A stretch of 64,000 nucleotides of DNA from Thalassobius sp965218685 (GTDB lineage Bacteria; Pseudomonadota; Alphaproteobacteria; Rhodobacterales; Rhodobacteraceae): the NCBI RefSeq assembly GCF_965218685.1, contig NZ_OZ244657.1:1116001-1180000 (forward strand). The letters run 5' to 3'. A model generated the notes under the pieces. The model was not told the origin of the DNA, did not search any database, and saw nothing but the letters and a program-made list of their open reading frames with translations. A program made the position numbers and the translations under genes. Shown here in pieces: positions 1 to 8,451 of the stretch (its first letter is position 1; each line of letters begins with the position of its first letter).

Positions 1-1397
1 TTATCCGCGAGCGTTGTGACTGGGACGAGTTCCAGGAATACGCCGAATTCGCCAGCGACCTGCGCCATTCCCCCGAGGCGGTTGAAGAGCTGACCGGGGT
101 CCCTGCCAAGGAACTACGCGGCGCGGCCCGTTTGTTCGCAACGGGTGGCAACGGGGCGATTTATTATGGTCTGGGCGTGACCGAACACAGCCAGGGCTCG
201 ACCACCGTGATCGGGATTGCCAACCTGGCCATGCTGACCGGAAACGTGGGCCGCGACGGGGTGGGCGTGAACCCGCTGCGTGGGCAAAACAACGTGCAGG
301 GGTCGTGCGATATGGGCTCGTTCCCGCATGAATTGCCCGGATATCGCCACGTAAAACTGCCCGAGGTCCGCGCGATTTTCGAAGAAGCCTGGGGCGTTGA
401 GATCGATCCCGAACCCGGCCTGCGCATCCCCAACATGCTGGACGCGGCCGTGGATGGCACGTTCAGGGGGCTGTACTGTCAGGGCGAGGATATCCTGCAA
501 TCGGACCCCGACACCAAGCACGTCGCCGCCGGGCTGGCCGCGATGGACTGCGTGATCGTGCATGACCTGTTCCTGAACGAGACCGCGAATTATGCGCATG
601 TGTTCCTGCCGGGCTCGTCTTTCCTGGAAAAGAACGGCACCTTCACCAACGCGGAACGGCGCATCAACATGGTGCGCAAGGTGATGGCGCCCTTGAACGG
701 GTATGAAGACTGGGAGGTCACGCAGATGCTGGCCAACGCCATGGGAGCTGGGTGGAATTACACTCACCCCTCTGAAATCATGGAGGAAATCGCAGCCACT
801 ACACCCAGTTTTGCCGGTGTCACATATGACAAAATCGACGAGATGGGCAGCATCCAATGGCCCTGCAACGACGCTAATCCAGATGGCACCCCGCTGATGC
901 ATGTGGACGGGTTCGTGCGCGGCAAGGGGCGGTTCATCCACACCGAGTATGTGGCCACGGACGAACGCACCGGCCCGCGCTTCCCGCTGTTGCTGACCAC
1001 CGGGCGGGTGCTTTCGCAATATAACGTGGGCGCGCAGACGCGGCGCACGGAGAACGTGGTTTGGCATGATCAGGACGTTCTGGAAATCCATCCTCATGAC
1101 GCCGAAAACCGTGGGGTCAAGGACGGGGATTTCGTCAAACTGGCATCGCGCTCGGGCGAGATTACCTTGCGCGCGCAGATCACCGATCGCGTCAACCCCG
1201 GCGTTGTCTATACCACCTTCCACCACCCCGACACACAGGCCAACGTGGTCACCACGGACTTCAGTGACTGGGCCACGAACTGCCCGGAATACAAGGTGAC
1301 GGCGGTGCAGGTCAGCCCCTCGAACGGGCCGACCGACTGGCAAGAGGACTATGCCGCCCAAGCCGCTCGCGCCCGCCGGATCGAGGCGGCGGAATGA
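1..1397 (+). CDS. fdsA: NAD-dependent formate dehydrogenase alpha subunit, C-terminal part (5' truncated by window edge)
   Basis: Catalytic molybdopterin subunit of the cytoplasmic NAD-linked formate dehydrogenase, which oxidises formate to CO2. The open frame enters at base 3 with no start, so the N-terminal [2Fe-2S]/[4Fe-4S] domains and the active-site region lie outside the window. Visible are the later part of the molybdopterin oxidoreductase domain (GLGVTEHSQGSTT, then LRGQNNVQGSCDMG) and the C-terminal molybdopterin-dinucleotide-binding domain (TTGRVLSQYNVGAQTRRTE through YTTFHHPDTQANVVT). It ends in an ATGA overlap with fdhD, and fdsD follows, the usual A-C-D order of fds operons. The identification is firm; intactness upstream cannot be judged. 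Confidence 0.95.
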   Translation, partial: IRERCDWDEFQEYAEFASDLRHSPEAVEELTGVPAKELRGAARLFATGGNGAIYYGLGVTEHSQGSTTVIGIANLAMLTGNVGRDGVGVNPLRGQNNVQGSCDMGSFPHELPGYRHVKLPEVRAIFEEAWGVEIDPEPGLRIPNMLDAAVDGTFRGLYCQGEDILQSDPDTKHVAAGLAAMDCVIVHDLFLNETANYAHVFLPGSSFLEKNGTFTNAERRINMVRKVMAPLNGYEDWEVTQMLANAMGAGWNYTHPSEIMEEIAATTPSFAGVTYDKIDEMGSIQWPCNDANPDGTPLMHVDGFVRGKGRFIHTEYVATDERTGPRFPLLLTTGRVLSQYNVGAQTRRTENVVWHDQDVLEIHPHDAENRGVKDGDFVKLASRSGEITLRAQITDRVNPGVVYTTFHHPDTQANVVTTDFSDWATNCPEYKVTAVQVSPSNGPTDWQEDYAAQAARARRIEAAE

Positions 1398-2209
1398 GGC
1401 CCCCGGCCGCCTCCTTGTCCGGTCTGTCCGTCCAGCGCGACGGGCAGCGCCGCGTCACGCGCTCGTTGCCAGAAGAGGTGCCGGTAGCGCTGGTTTTCAA
1501 TGGGGAAACGCAGGCGGTGATGATGGCCACGCCCGCAGATCTGCGTGACTTTGCCGTTGGATTTGCATTGGGCGAGGGAATTATTTCACGCATCTCTCAG
1601 ATTGAAGCCCTTGAAATTGTGGAGCATCCGCAAGGTGTCGAGGCGCGGATGCTGCTGGAGGACGGCGCCTCGAAGGATCTGCAGGCGCGGCGGCGTGCCA
1701 TGACCGGTCCGGTTGGATGCGGGCTGTGCGGAATTGACAGCTTGGATCAGGCTGAACGTGAATTGCCCCACGTTAATTCCGATCTGCGGCTGAACTCTGA
1801 TGATCTGGCCCTCGCCAGCACTGCATTACGAGCCCACCAGCCGCTGCATGACCAAACCCATGCTGTGCACGCCGCCGGGTTTGTGCAGCCCGGGCTGGGG
1901 ATTATCGCGGCGCGCGAAGATGTCGGGCGACACAACGCCTTGGACAAGTTGATCGGCCAGCTGGTGCACAGCGATATCAACCCGGCCACAGGTGCGATCG
2001 TCATGACCAGCCGCCTTTCGGTCGAGCTGGTGCAAAAGGCCGCGCTGGCCGGGTGCCCTGTGCTGATCGCCGTTTCGGCCCCCACCGCACTGGCCGTGCG
2101 CACGGCCCAAGCGGCTGGCGTCACGCTGGCGGCTTTTGCCCGTGGTGGCGGGTTTGACCTTTATTCACATCCCGAACGTATCGAAACCGGAGCCACAGAT
2201 GTCGCCTGA
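1394..2209 (+). CDS. fdhD: Formate dehydrogenase accessory sulfurtransferase FdhD (FdsC)
   Basis: 271-residue maturation factor that passes sulfur from a cysteine desulfurase to the molybdenum cofactor of formate dehydrogenase. The family's catalytic CxxC is present at Cys109 and Cys112 in GPVGCGLCG. Other family blocks are DFAVGFALGEGII near residue 52, EDVGRHNALDKLIG near 175 and TSRLSVELVQKA near 197. The ATG overlaps the fdsA stop as ATGA, so translation is probably coupled. It belongs to the fds operon and acts in the cytoplasm on FdsA. Length is normal for the family. Confidence 0.96.
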   Translation: MRPPAASLSGLSVQRDGQRRVTRSLPEEVPVALVFNGETQAVMMATPADLRDFAVGFALGEGIISRISQIEALEIVEHPQGVEARMLLEDGASKDLQARRRAMTGPVGCGLCGIDSLDQAERELPHVNSDLRLNSDDLALASTALRAHQPLHDQTHAVHAAGFVQPGLGIIAAREDVGRHNALDKLIGQLVHSDINPATGAIVMTSRLSVELVQKAALAGCPVLIAVSAPTALAVRTAQAAGVTLAAFARGGGFDLYSHPERIETGATDVA

Positions 2210-2420
2210 AAAAATGATCACGATGGCCAACCAGATCGCCACGTTTTTTGCGACCCAACCGGGCGAAGATCAGGCGCAGCGTGTCGCCGATCACCTGAAT
2301 GATTTCTGGGAACCCCGGATGCGTGCTCAGCTGGCGGCGCATCTTGAAACGGGCGGCGAAGGCCTGGACCCATTGGTGGTTCAAGCCGCAAGCCTTCTGC
2401 GCGTCCCCTCGGACGGGTAA
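2199..2420 (+). CDS. fdsD: Formate dehydrogenase delta subunit
   Basis: Small 73-residue protein starting MSPEKMITMANQIATFF and containing the family's HLNDFWEPRMRAQL block near residue 30. FdsD is a small subunit or assembly factor of NAD-dependent formate dehydrogenases. Its ATG lies inside the last codons of fdhD in another frame (11-base overlap), implying coupled translation. A longer reading from 2136 is possible but would sit deeper within fdhD and adds residues not typical of the family. It is the last gene of the fds operon. Confidence 0.9.
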   Translation: MSPEKMITMANQIATFFATQPGEDQAQRVADHLNDFWEPRMRAQLAAHLETGGEGLDPLVVQAASLLRVPSDG

Positions 2421-2441
2421 GCGCGCGCTTCATGCTGGAGC

Positions 2442-2469
2442 GCCCCCCGTGGCTGTGCTATCGGGGGGC
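2442..2469 (+). terminator. GC-rich hairpin after the fds operon
   Basis: Inverted repeat GCCCCCCG/CGGGGGGC, an 8-bp stem with a 12-base loop, 21 bases after the fdsD stop. There is no clear T-run behind it, so it may terminate inefficiently or protect the 3' end of the fds mRNA. It separates fdsD from neuB, whose Shine-Dalgarno GCAGGAG begins just after. Confidence 0.55.
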
Positions 2470-2489
2470 AAATAAGCAGGAGTTTCGGC

Positions 2490-3521
2490 ATGAAAATCGC
2501 TCATCGTGAGATTGGCCCCGACCACCCGCCTCTGGTCATCGCCGAGATCGGCATCAATCATGGTGGCTCGCTTGAGACGGCCAAGGAAATGGTGCGTCTG
2601 GCGGCGGCATCTGGCTGCGAGATGATCAAGCACCAGACCCATATCGTCGAAGACGAAATGACCGACGAGGCCAAGCAGATTTTCCCACCCAATGCCGATG
2701 TCTCGATATGGGAGGTGATGAAACAATGTGCCCTCTCGCTTGAGGACGAGGCCGAGCTGAAACGCTATTCCGAGGAACTGGGTCTGATCTGGATTTCCAC
2801 ACCCTTTAGTCGAGCCGCCGCCGATTTCCTGGAAGGGCTGGACGTGCCCGCCTATAAGATCGGTTCGGGTGAGGCGGATAACCTGCCGCTGATCCGCCAC
2901 ATCGCGCGCAAGGGCAAGCCGGTGATCCTGTCCACGGGCATGCAGACGATCGAAACCATGCGCGCCAGTGTGCAGATACTGGAAGACGCGGGTGTGGAAT
3001 ACGCCTTGTTGGAATGCACCAACCTGTATCCCTCGCCGGCCGAGATCGTCTCGCTGAAAGGTGTGACCGAGCTGAAGAACGCCTTTCCGAACGCTGTTGT
3101 CGGTTTCTCGGACCACTCGATCGGGCCGGAAATGGCGCTGGCATCGGTCGCGCTGGGCGCCTGCATTCTGGAGCGTCACTATACCGACACGCGCTATCGC
3201 AAGGGACCGGACATTTCGTGCTCGATGGACCCCAGCGAATTGCGCCACCTGATCGACCGCTCGCGCGAAATCTGGATTGCCGCCAACAACGACAAGAAAC
3301 GCACCGGCCCCGAGGAAGACGTCTATCGCTTCGCCCGCGCCTCCGTTGTGGCGGATGCTGATCTGCCCGCTGGCCACGTCATTACCGAGGCCGACATCTG
3401 GGCCCGCCGCCCCGGCTCGGGCGATATTCCGGGCTACGAGTTTGACAAGGTTGTGGGCCAGACGCTGAAGGTCGCTGTCACCCGGAACCAGCAGCTGAAA
3501 TGGAGCGATTTCGCAGAATGA
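2490..3521 (+). CDS. neuB: N-acetylneuraminate (nonulosonate) synthase, NeuB family
   Basis: Cytoplasmic condensation of an N-acyl hexosamine (ManNAc or analogue) with phosphoenolpyruvate to form a nine-carbon nonulosonic acid. 343 residues: NeuB barrel at about 1-270, then a C-terminal SAF/antifreeze-like domain at about 281-340 that caps the active site. KIGSGE is at 123-128. His209 in GFSDHS and His230 in ERHYT correspond by family alignment to the metal-binding histidines of meningococcal NeuB. Oddity: the block usually read as GPDH followed by Ser is here GPDISCSM, suggesting a distinct subgroup. A good Shine-Dalgarno (GCAGGAG) precedes the ATG. It is the first gene of the surface-sugar run, overlapping the next gene. 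Confidence 0.92.
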   Translation: MKIAHREIGPDHPPLVIAEIGINHGGSLETAKEMVRLAAASGCEMIKHQTHIVEDEMTDEAKQIFPPNADVSIWEVMKQCALSLEDEAELKRYSEELGLIWISTPFSRAAADFLEGLDVPAYKIGSGEADNLPLIRHIARKGKPVILSTGMQTIETMRASVQILEDAGVEYALLECTNLYPSPAEIVSLKGVTELKNAFPNAVVGFSDHSIGPEMALASVALGACILERHYTDTRYRKGPDISCSMDPSELRHLIDRSREIWIAANNDKKRTGPEEDVYRFARASVVADADLPAGHVITEADIWARRPGSGDIPGYEFDKVVGQTLKVAVTRNQQLKWSDFAE

Positions 3522-4603
3522 TCCCGGCGTGGAAACTTCGCCAGGAATGGGCGCGCTTCAAGCAGCAGCTGTCCGCGATTCCCGAGTTTTTCCTCGAGCC
3601 CATCGCCCGCCGCCGGCATGACCGCGCCTTTGCGGCAGGGTTTCCGTGCGCAGACGGAGGCGTTCCGCAATCCGGCAAGATCGCGATTGTGCTGCTCTAT
3701 CAACCGGACGGGATCCTTGACAGCACGTTGAGCACCCTGGGCCATTTGCAAGAGCACGGCTATGCCCCCTTTGTGGTGTCGAACACACCGATCAGCGACG
3801 CGGACAAGACACGATTGCACCCGCAGGCCTGGCGGATCATGGAGCGCCCGAATTTCGGCTATGACATGGGCGGATACCGGGACGGCATCCTGCAACTGCT
3901 TGCTTGGGATATCACGCCGCAACATTTGCTGATCTTGAACGACAGCATTTGGTTTCCGACGCTAAGCCAGCCCCCCCTGATCCCGGCGCTGGAGCAATCC
4001 CAAGCCGATCTGAGCGGCACAATCCTGCGGGAGCGTAAGAAAATCCGCTTTCTGGAAAGCTATTTGTACCATGTTCCACAGCGGCTTTTTCAATCCCGCG
4101 CGTTTCAAGATTTCTGGCGCGGTCTGCGGATTACCTCGAACAAGTACAAGGTCATCCGTCGGGGGGAACGCGGCTTTAGCCTTGCCATGCAATCGGCGGG
4201 AAAATCGGTTCACGGACTATTCTCGAAGCCTGATTTTCTGGCGCGGATTGCAGACATGGACCGGGCGTTTCTTGAAAAAACGGTTCAACACGCGGCCCAT
4301 ATCTATCCCGAGTACGAGGTGGAGCAGCAAGAGCTTCTGGCTTCGTTTGACGATCCGGCATGGCCAGAGCGTGCGCGCGAGCATATCAAAAACGCGATCT
4401 CGCGCGAGAATATTTACAGCGCTTTTCCCTATGCCATGGTGCATCTGAACGCCTATCCCATTTTGAAAAAGTCGAACGACCGTTTGGCAATGCTGTGGCG
4501 CCGGGCCTACCTGACAGCGGTCCTGGCTGGCGAAATCCCCGCGCCCCCCAAACCGGTGATGCGTGAACTGCAGGCCATGTGCGATCAACATGCCGACGGA
4601 TAA
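3518..4603 (+). CDS. Rhamnan synthesis F (RgpF)-like protein
   Basis: About 361 residues, no signal peptide. It carries the RgpF-family core: NFGYDMGGYRDGI followed by LLILNDSIWFP, a glycosyltransferase-like fold seen in O-antigen and rhamnan polysaccharide loci. It lies between neuB and neuC, so a role in building or attaching the nonulosonate-containing glycan is inferred; the acceptor is unknown. The chosen ATG overlaps the neuB stop as ATGA; an alternative ATG at 3500 adds six residues (MERFRR). The C-terminal half (about 200-361) has no motif I recognise. Confidence 0.72.
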   Translation: MIPAWKLRQEWARFKQQLSAIPEFFLEPIARRRHDRAFAAGFPCADGGVPQSGKIAIVLLYQPDGILDSTLSTLGHLQEHGYAPFVVSNTPISDADKTRLHPQAWRIMERPNFGYDMGGYRDGILQLLAWDITPQHLLILNDSIWFPTLSQPPLIPALEQSQADLSGTILRERKKIRFLESYLYHVPQRLFQSRAFQDFWRGLRITSNKYKVIRRGERGFSLAMQSAGKSVHGLFSKPDFLARIADMDRAFLEKTVQHAAHIYPEYEVEQQELLASFDDPAWPERAREHIKNAISRENIYSAFPYAMVHLNAYPILKKSNDRLAMLWRRAYLTAVLAGEIPAPPKPVMRELQAMCDQHADG

Positions 4604-4716
4604 GATTGTGCAGCTTTGGCGGTTGTGAGATAAAGCAACGGTTTCAGACGGGCAGGGACCATACCTCCCGGATTGGTATGACAAACGACGACCCGTCATC
4701 GCATTTCGAGGCCCGA

Positions 4717-5838
4717 ATGACCCGTAAACTTCTTTTCGTGACTGGCACCCGCGCCGATTTTGGGAAAATCGAACCCTTGGCGATCGCCGCACGTGATGCG
4801 GGCTTTGATATCGCGTTTTTCGTGACCGGCATGCACATGATGCAGCGCTATGGCCTGACCAAGGTCGAGGTGCACAGGGTCGAAGGCGCCACCGTTCATG
4901 AATTCCAGAACCAGCGCGCGGGTGATCCTCAGGACATGGTGCTGGCCAAGACGGTAATGGGTTTTTCCGACTATCTGACCGAAGCGCAGCCCGATCTGGT
5001 TGTCGTCCACGGTGACCGGGTTGAGGCGCTGGCAGCCGCACTGGTCTGCGCCACCAACTATGTGCGTTGCGCTCATGTTGAAGGCGGCGAAGTCAGCGGC
5101 ACGATCGACGAGATTTTCCGGCACTGCAACACCAAGCTGGCCTATTGCCACCTTGTCAGTTCGGACCAGGCAGCGCGGCGCGTGATGGCGCTGGGCGAGC
5201 CTGCCGAGGCGATCCATGCCATCGGCTCACCCGAGCTGGATTTTCATGGCCGGTCCTCGGGCGTGACCATCGACGAGGTGCGCAGCCATTATGACATCCC
5301 CTTTGACGACTACGGGGTCTGCACTTTTCATCCTGTGACCTCCGAGGCCGCGACGATGGGCCAGCAAGCTGCCGATCTGTTCAGCGCGATGGAACAATCG
5401 GGCCGCAACTTCGTGGTCATTCTGCCCAACAATGATCCCGGCGCCGCAGACATCCTGTCGGTGATCGAAGCCCTTCCTAAAGTGCGGTTCCGCCTTATCC
5501 CGTCGATGCGGTTCGCACATTTTTCCGAACTGATGAAACATGCCTCGGGGATCGTCGGAAACTCGTCTGCCGGGGTGCGCGAGGCGCCTTTCCTGGGTAT
5601 TCCTTCGCTGGATATCGGCACCCGTCAGGCACGGCGCAGCGATGCAGGCTCGGTCACCTCGGCGCAGGCTGCAGACCGCGAAACGATCCTGCGCTTTCTG
5701 GCTGATGAATGGGGTAAACGTTACGAGGCCCACACCGGTTTCGGCGCGGGAAACACCGCCGGTCGCTTTGTCGACCTGCTGAACGATCCCGCGTTCTGGA
5801 GTCGGTCTTTGCAAAAAGAATTTCAGGACATTGGCTAG
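4717..5838 (+). CDS. neuC: UDP-N-acetylglucosamine 2-epimerase (hydrolysing), NeuC-like
   Basis: Converts UDP-GlcNAc (or a related UDP-sugar) to the free 2-epimer hexosamine plus UDP, supplying NeuB. 373 residues from the ATG at 4717, which gives the expected N-terminus MTRKLLFVTGTRADFGKIEP; a longer frame reaches to 4579 but adds an uncharged-for-family extension. Family motifs: VVHGDRVEAL near residue 96, HVEGGEVSGTIDE near 117, CTFHPVTSEA near 204 and GNSSAGVREAPFLGIP near 282. 113 bases separate it from the RgpF-like gene. Its last codons overlap the TTG of the next gene by 8 bases. NeuC versus LegG/NnaA-type substrate preference cannot be read from sequence. Confidence 0.88.
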   Translation: MTRKLLFVTGTRADFGKIEPLAIAARDAGFDIAFFVTGMHMMQRYGLTKVEVHRVEGATVHEFQNQRAGDPQDMVLAKTVMGFSDYLTEAQPDLVVVHGDRVEALAAALVCATNYVRCAHVEGGEVSGTIDEIFRHCNTKLAYCHLVSSDQAARRVMALGEPAEAIHAIGSPELDFHGRSSGVTIDEVRSHYDIPFDDYGVCTFHPVTSEAATMGQQAADLFSAMEQSGRNFVVILPNNDPGAADILSVIEALPKVRFRLIPSMRFAHFSELMKHASGIVGNSSAGVREAPFLGIPSLDIGTRQARRSDAGSVTSAQAADRETILRFLADEWGKRYEAHTGFGAGNTAGRFVDLLNDPAFWSRSLQKEFQDIG

Positions 5839-7108
5839 GGCGCGGGGCCATAGCGGGCGGGGCTTTGGCCTTTACCTGCTGGTGACCAGGCTGCTGTGCC
5901 CCTTGGCGCCCACGCTTTTGCGGCATCGGCTGAAAAAGGGCAAAGAACTGCCCGAACGCTGGCAGGAAAAGCTGGGCAAAGCATCGGTGCAACGGCCGGA
6001 CGGGCCACTGATCTGGATGCATGCCGTCGGTTTGGGCGAGGCTCTGGCCCTGCGCGCCTTGATCGTGGCGCTGAAATCTGCGCGGCCCGATTTGAACATC
6101 CTTGTTACCAGCGGCACCCGTGGCTCGGCCGAGGCGTTGGCGGCGAATGGTCTTTCCGGTGCGCTTCACCAGTTCTTGCCGATTGATTGCCCGCGCGCGC
6201 GCCGCCGATTTCTTGACCATTGGAGCCCTGATCTGGCCGTCTGGTCCGAGCAGGACATCTGGCCCGGACTGGTACATGCCACGGCCAAGCGCGGTATCCC
6301 GCAGATGTGGATCAACGCACGGATGAACGCGGATGCTTTTACGCGCCGTGCAAGAATGCCCCGTCTTTATCGTGCGACCTATGGCTGCTTTGCGCGGATC
6401 TGGGCGCAGGACGAGCAGACGGCTGGGTTCATCACTGATCTGGGCGGTGTCGCAACGATCGAAGGGTCGCTGAAACCGGCTGCGGCCCCCTTGGCCGATC
6501 AGCCCGATGAACGGGCGTTGCTTGTTGCGTCTTTGATGGGACGCCGGATCTGGCTGGCCGCGTCAACGCACCCTCAGGACGAAGCAATCGCGCTGGACGC
6601 GTATCGCAATGCCGATGCGCCCGGATTACTGATCGTCGCGCCGCGCTATGCTCATCGCGGGGCGGAGATCGAAACTACTGTGCGTGCTATGGGCTTGCAG
6701 ACCCGGCGCCGCTCGAACGACGAGCTACCCGACGCCGACACCGAAGTCTATGTCGCCGACACAACCGGCGAGATGGGTCTGTTGTATCGTCTTGCCGAAA
6801 CTGCCCTGATCGGCGGAACCTTCAGCGACATTCAAGGCCATAACCCGTGGGAGGCCGCCGCGCTGGGATGCGCCATCCTGCATGGTCCGCAGACGGCCAA
6901 TTTCCGCACTGATTACGAAGCGCTGGACGTGGCCAATGCAGCCACCCAAGTCACCAGCGCAGCGGAGCTGGCCCGCGCGCTGACCGCCCCGGCAACTGCC
7001 CGTCAGCCCGCCCGCGCCAAGGCTCTTGTCCAAGAGGGTCGCGAGTTGGTAGAGCTGCTGGCAAAGCAATTGCTGTCCGATCTGGACACCGCCCTCGGAT
7101 CCGCGTGA
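5831..7108 (+). CDS. Kdo-transferase-like glycosyltransferase (WaaA/KdtA family, GT30), copy 1
   Basis: 425 residues with an N-terminal membrane-anchoring helix (GLYLLVTRLLCPLAP). The GT30 features are kept: HAVGLGE with the presumed catalytic base Glu70, TSGTRGSAEAL, and EQDIWPGL (usually ExELWPNL) followed by PQMWINARMN. The C-terminal CMP-sugar-binding block ADTTGEMGLLY, then GGTFSDIQGHNPWEAA, is also kept. The family moves Kdo from CMP-Kdo to lipid A. Here the gene starts with TTG inside the end of neuC and is followed by a second family member, so the donor may be CMP-nonulosonate instead (inference). No lpxK or other lipid A gene is nearby. Confidence 0.82.
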   Translation: MARARGHSGRGFGLYLLVTRLLCPLAPTLLRHRLKKGKELPERWQEKLGKASVQRPDGPLIWMHAVGLGEALALRALIVALKSARPDLNILVTSGTRGSAEALAANGLSGALHQFLPIDCPRARRRFLDHWSPDLAVWSEQDIWPGLVHATAKRGIPQMWINARMNADAFTRRARMPRLYRATYGCFARIWAQDEQTAGFITDLGGVATIEGSLKPAAAPLADQPDERALLVASLMGRRIWLAASTHPQDEAIALDAYRNADAPGLLIVAPRYAHRGAEIETTVRAMGLQTRRRSNDELPDADTEVYVADTTGEMGLLYRLAETALIGGTFSDIQGHNPWEAAALGCAILHGPQTANFRTDYEALDVANAATQVTSAAELARALTAPATARQPARAKALVQEGRELVELLAKQLLSDLDTALGSA

Positions 7109-8451
7109 TGACCAATTTCCCCAGCTTTCGCATGAGACTGTTCCTGGCGTTCTGGGGGCTTTTGTGGGTCGTCGCGCTGCCGCTGATCCTGCTTTATATC
7201 CGGCGGCGTGCGCGCAAGGATGCGGCCTATGGCCAGGACCTGCGCCAGCGCTTTGGCCTGCATTCCCAGCGGCTGCGCGATACGATCTGGATTCACACTG
7301 TTTCGATCGGTGAATTCCGCTCGGCAGTACCATTGATCCGCGCCTTTCTGGATCAGGGCGAGACACTGGTGATCACCCATTTCACCCCTGCCGGGCGGCG
7401 CGATATCCTCAAGATCTTTGGCGCTCAGATCGCTGAGGGACGCGTTGTGCCCGTCTGGGTTCCCTTTGAATATGATCTTTCGTTTCGGCTGTTTTTCAAA
7501 GCCTTCCGCCCGCGTTTCGGGTTGGTCATGGAGGTCGAGTTCTGGCCGCGCATGATTGCGAGCGCCCGCAAACATGGCGTACCCCTGTTCTTGTGCAATG
7601 GCCAGTATCCCTCGAAAAGCTACGCGCGCGACAAGGATCGGTTGCGTGGTCAACTGGTGCGAGGGTTTGCCGGCGTGATGATCAAGAATGACGTACAGGC
7701 CGATCGGTTCCGCGCGCTTGGCGTTCCCGACGCCGCGATCCGCATGACCGGTGAGATGCGCTTTGATCAGCCGATTGCTTCAGGCCTGCTGACGGCAGCG
7801 GACGCCCTGCGTAACCAGTGGCCTGGCGCGCGCCCTGCATTCACCATTGCCAGCGCGGTCGAGGGCGAGGACGACCTGTATCTTGATGCCATCGCGCGGA
7901 TGCTGGCAGACGCTGACGCGGCGGGCCAGCCCAGGCCTCGGGTCGTTTATGTGCCGCGCGCACCCGAGCGATTTGACGAGGTCGCGCAGATGATCAAGGC
8001 GCGCGGCTGGACGGTTGCGCGGCGCTCGGAGGTGCTGAACGCTGATCTGTCCGGAGAAGTGCCGCATGACGCCGATATCCTGTTGGGCGACAGCCTGGGC
8101 GAGATGTATTTCTATCTTGCGCTGACGGATCGTGCGGTGGTGGGCGGCGGCTTTACCCCAAAGGGCGCGCATAACGTGATCGAGCCCCTGGCGTTGCAAA
8201 GACCCGTGTTCGTCGGGCCTGAGATTTGGACGATCGAATATCCCGCGCTGGATGCGATCAAAGCCGGGGTTTTAACCCAATGCGCTGATGCGGATGCCCT
8301 GGCGCAAGCGCTTGCCCCGTCAGCGCCTGTGCCTTCTGAAAGCCAGATGACCGCGTTTTTCGAAACCCATTCGGGTGGCGTGGCCCGCACCTTGCAGGCC
8401 CTTCCGGGCCTGCTGGATCATGCGCGGTCACAAGGGATTACCAGGCGCTAA
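7108..8451 (+). CDS. Kdo-transferase-like glycosyltransferase (WaaA/KdtA family, GT30), copy 2
   Basis: 447 residues from the ATG that overlaps the previous stop by one base; a GTG three bases earlier is possible. It has an N-terminal membrane anchor (LFLAFWGLLWVVALPLILLY). Active-site motif HTVSIGE carries Glu69; ITHFTPAGRRDI, then EVEFWPRMI and FLCNGQYPSKS replace the usual TPTG, ExEFWP and NARLS blocks. GDSLGEMYFY and GGGFTPKGAHNVIEP form the nucleotide-sugar site. It is clearly diverged from copy 1, so this is not a recent duplication. Its 3' end overlaps the convergent SDR gene by 14 bases. Donor and acceptor are unproven. Confidence 0.82.
   Translation: MTNFPSFRMRLFLAFWGLLWVVALPLILLYIRRRARKDAAYGQDLRQRFGLHSQRLRDTIWIHTVSIGEFRSAVPLIRAFLDQGETLVITHFTPAGRRDILKIFGAQIAEGRVVPVWVPFEYDLSFRLFFKAFRPRFGLVMEVEFWPRMIASARKHGVPLFLCNGQYPSKSYARDKDRLRGQLVRGFAGVMIKNDVQADRFRALGVPDAAIRMTGEMRFDQPIASGLLTAADALRNQWPGARPAFTIASAVEGEDDLYLDAIARMLADADAAGQPRPRVVYVPRAPERFDEVAQMIKARGWTVARRSEVLNADLSGEVPHDADILLGDSLGEMYFYLALTDRAVVGGGFTPKGAHNVIEPLALQRPVFVGPEIWTIEYPALDAIKAGVLTQCADADALAQALAPSAPVPSESQMTAFFETHSGGVARTLQALPGLLDHARSQGITRR

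Noticed and set aside
114..1361. Long minus-strand open frame opposite fdsA
   Set aside because: It mirrors the fdsA coding frame, has no family motifs and no Shine-Dalgarno; GC-rich coding DNA commonly leaves such antisense frames open.
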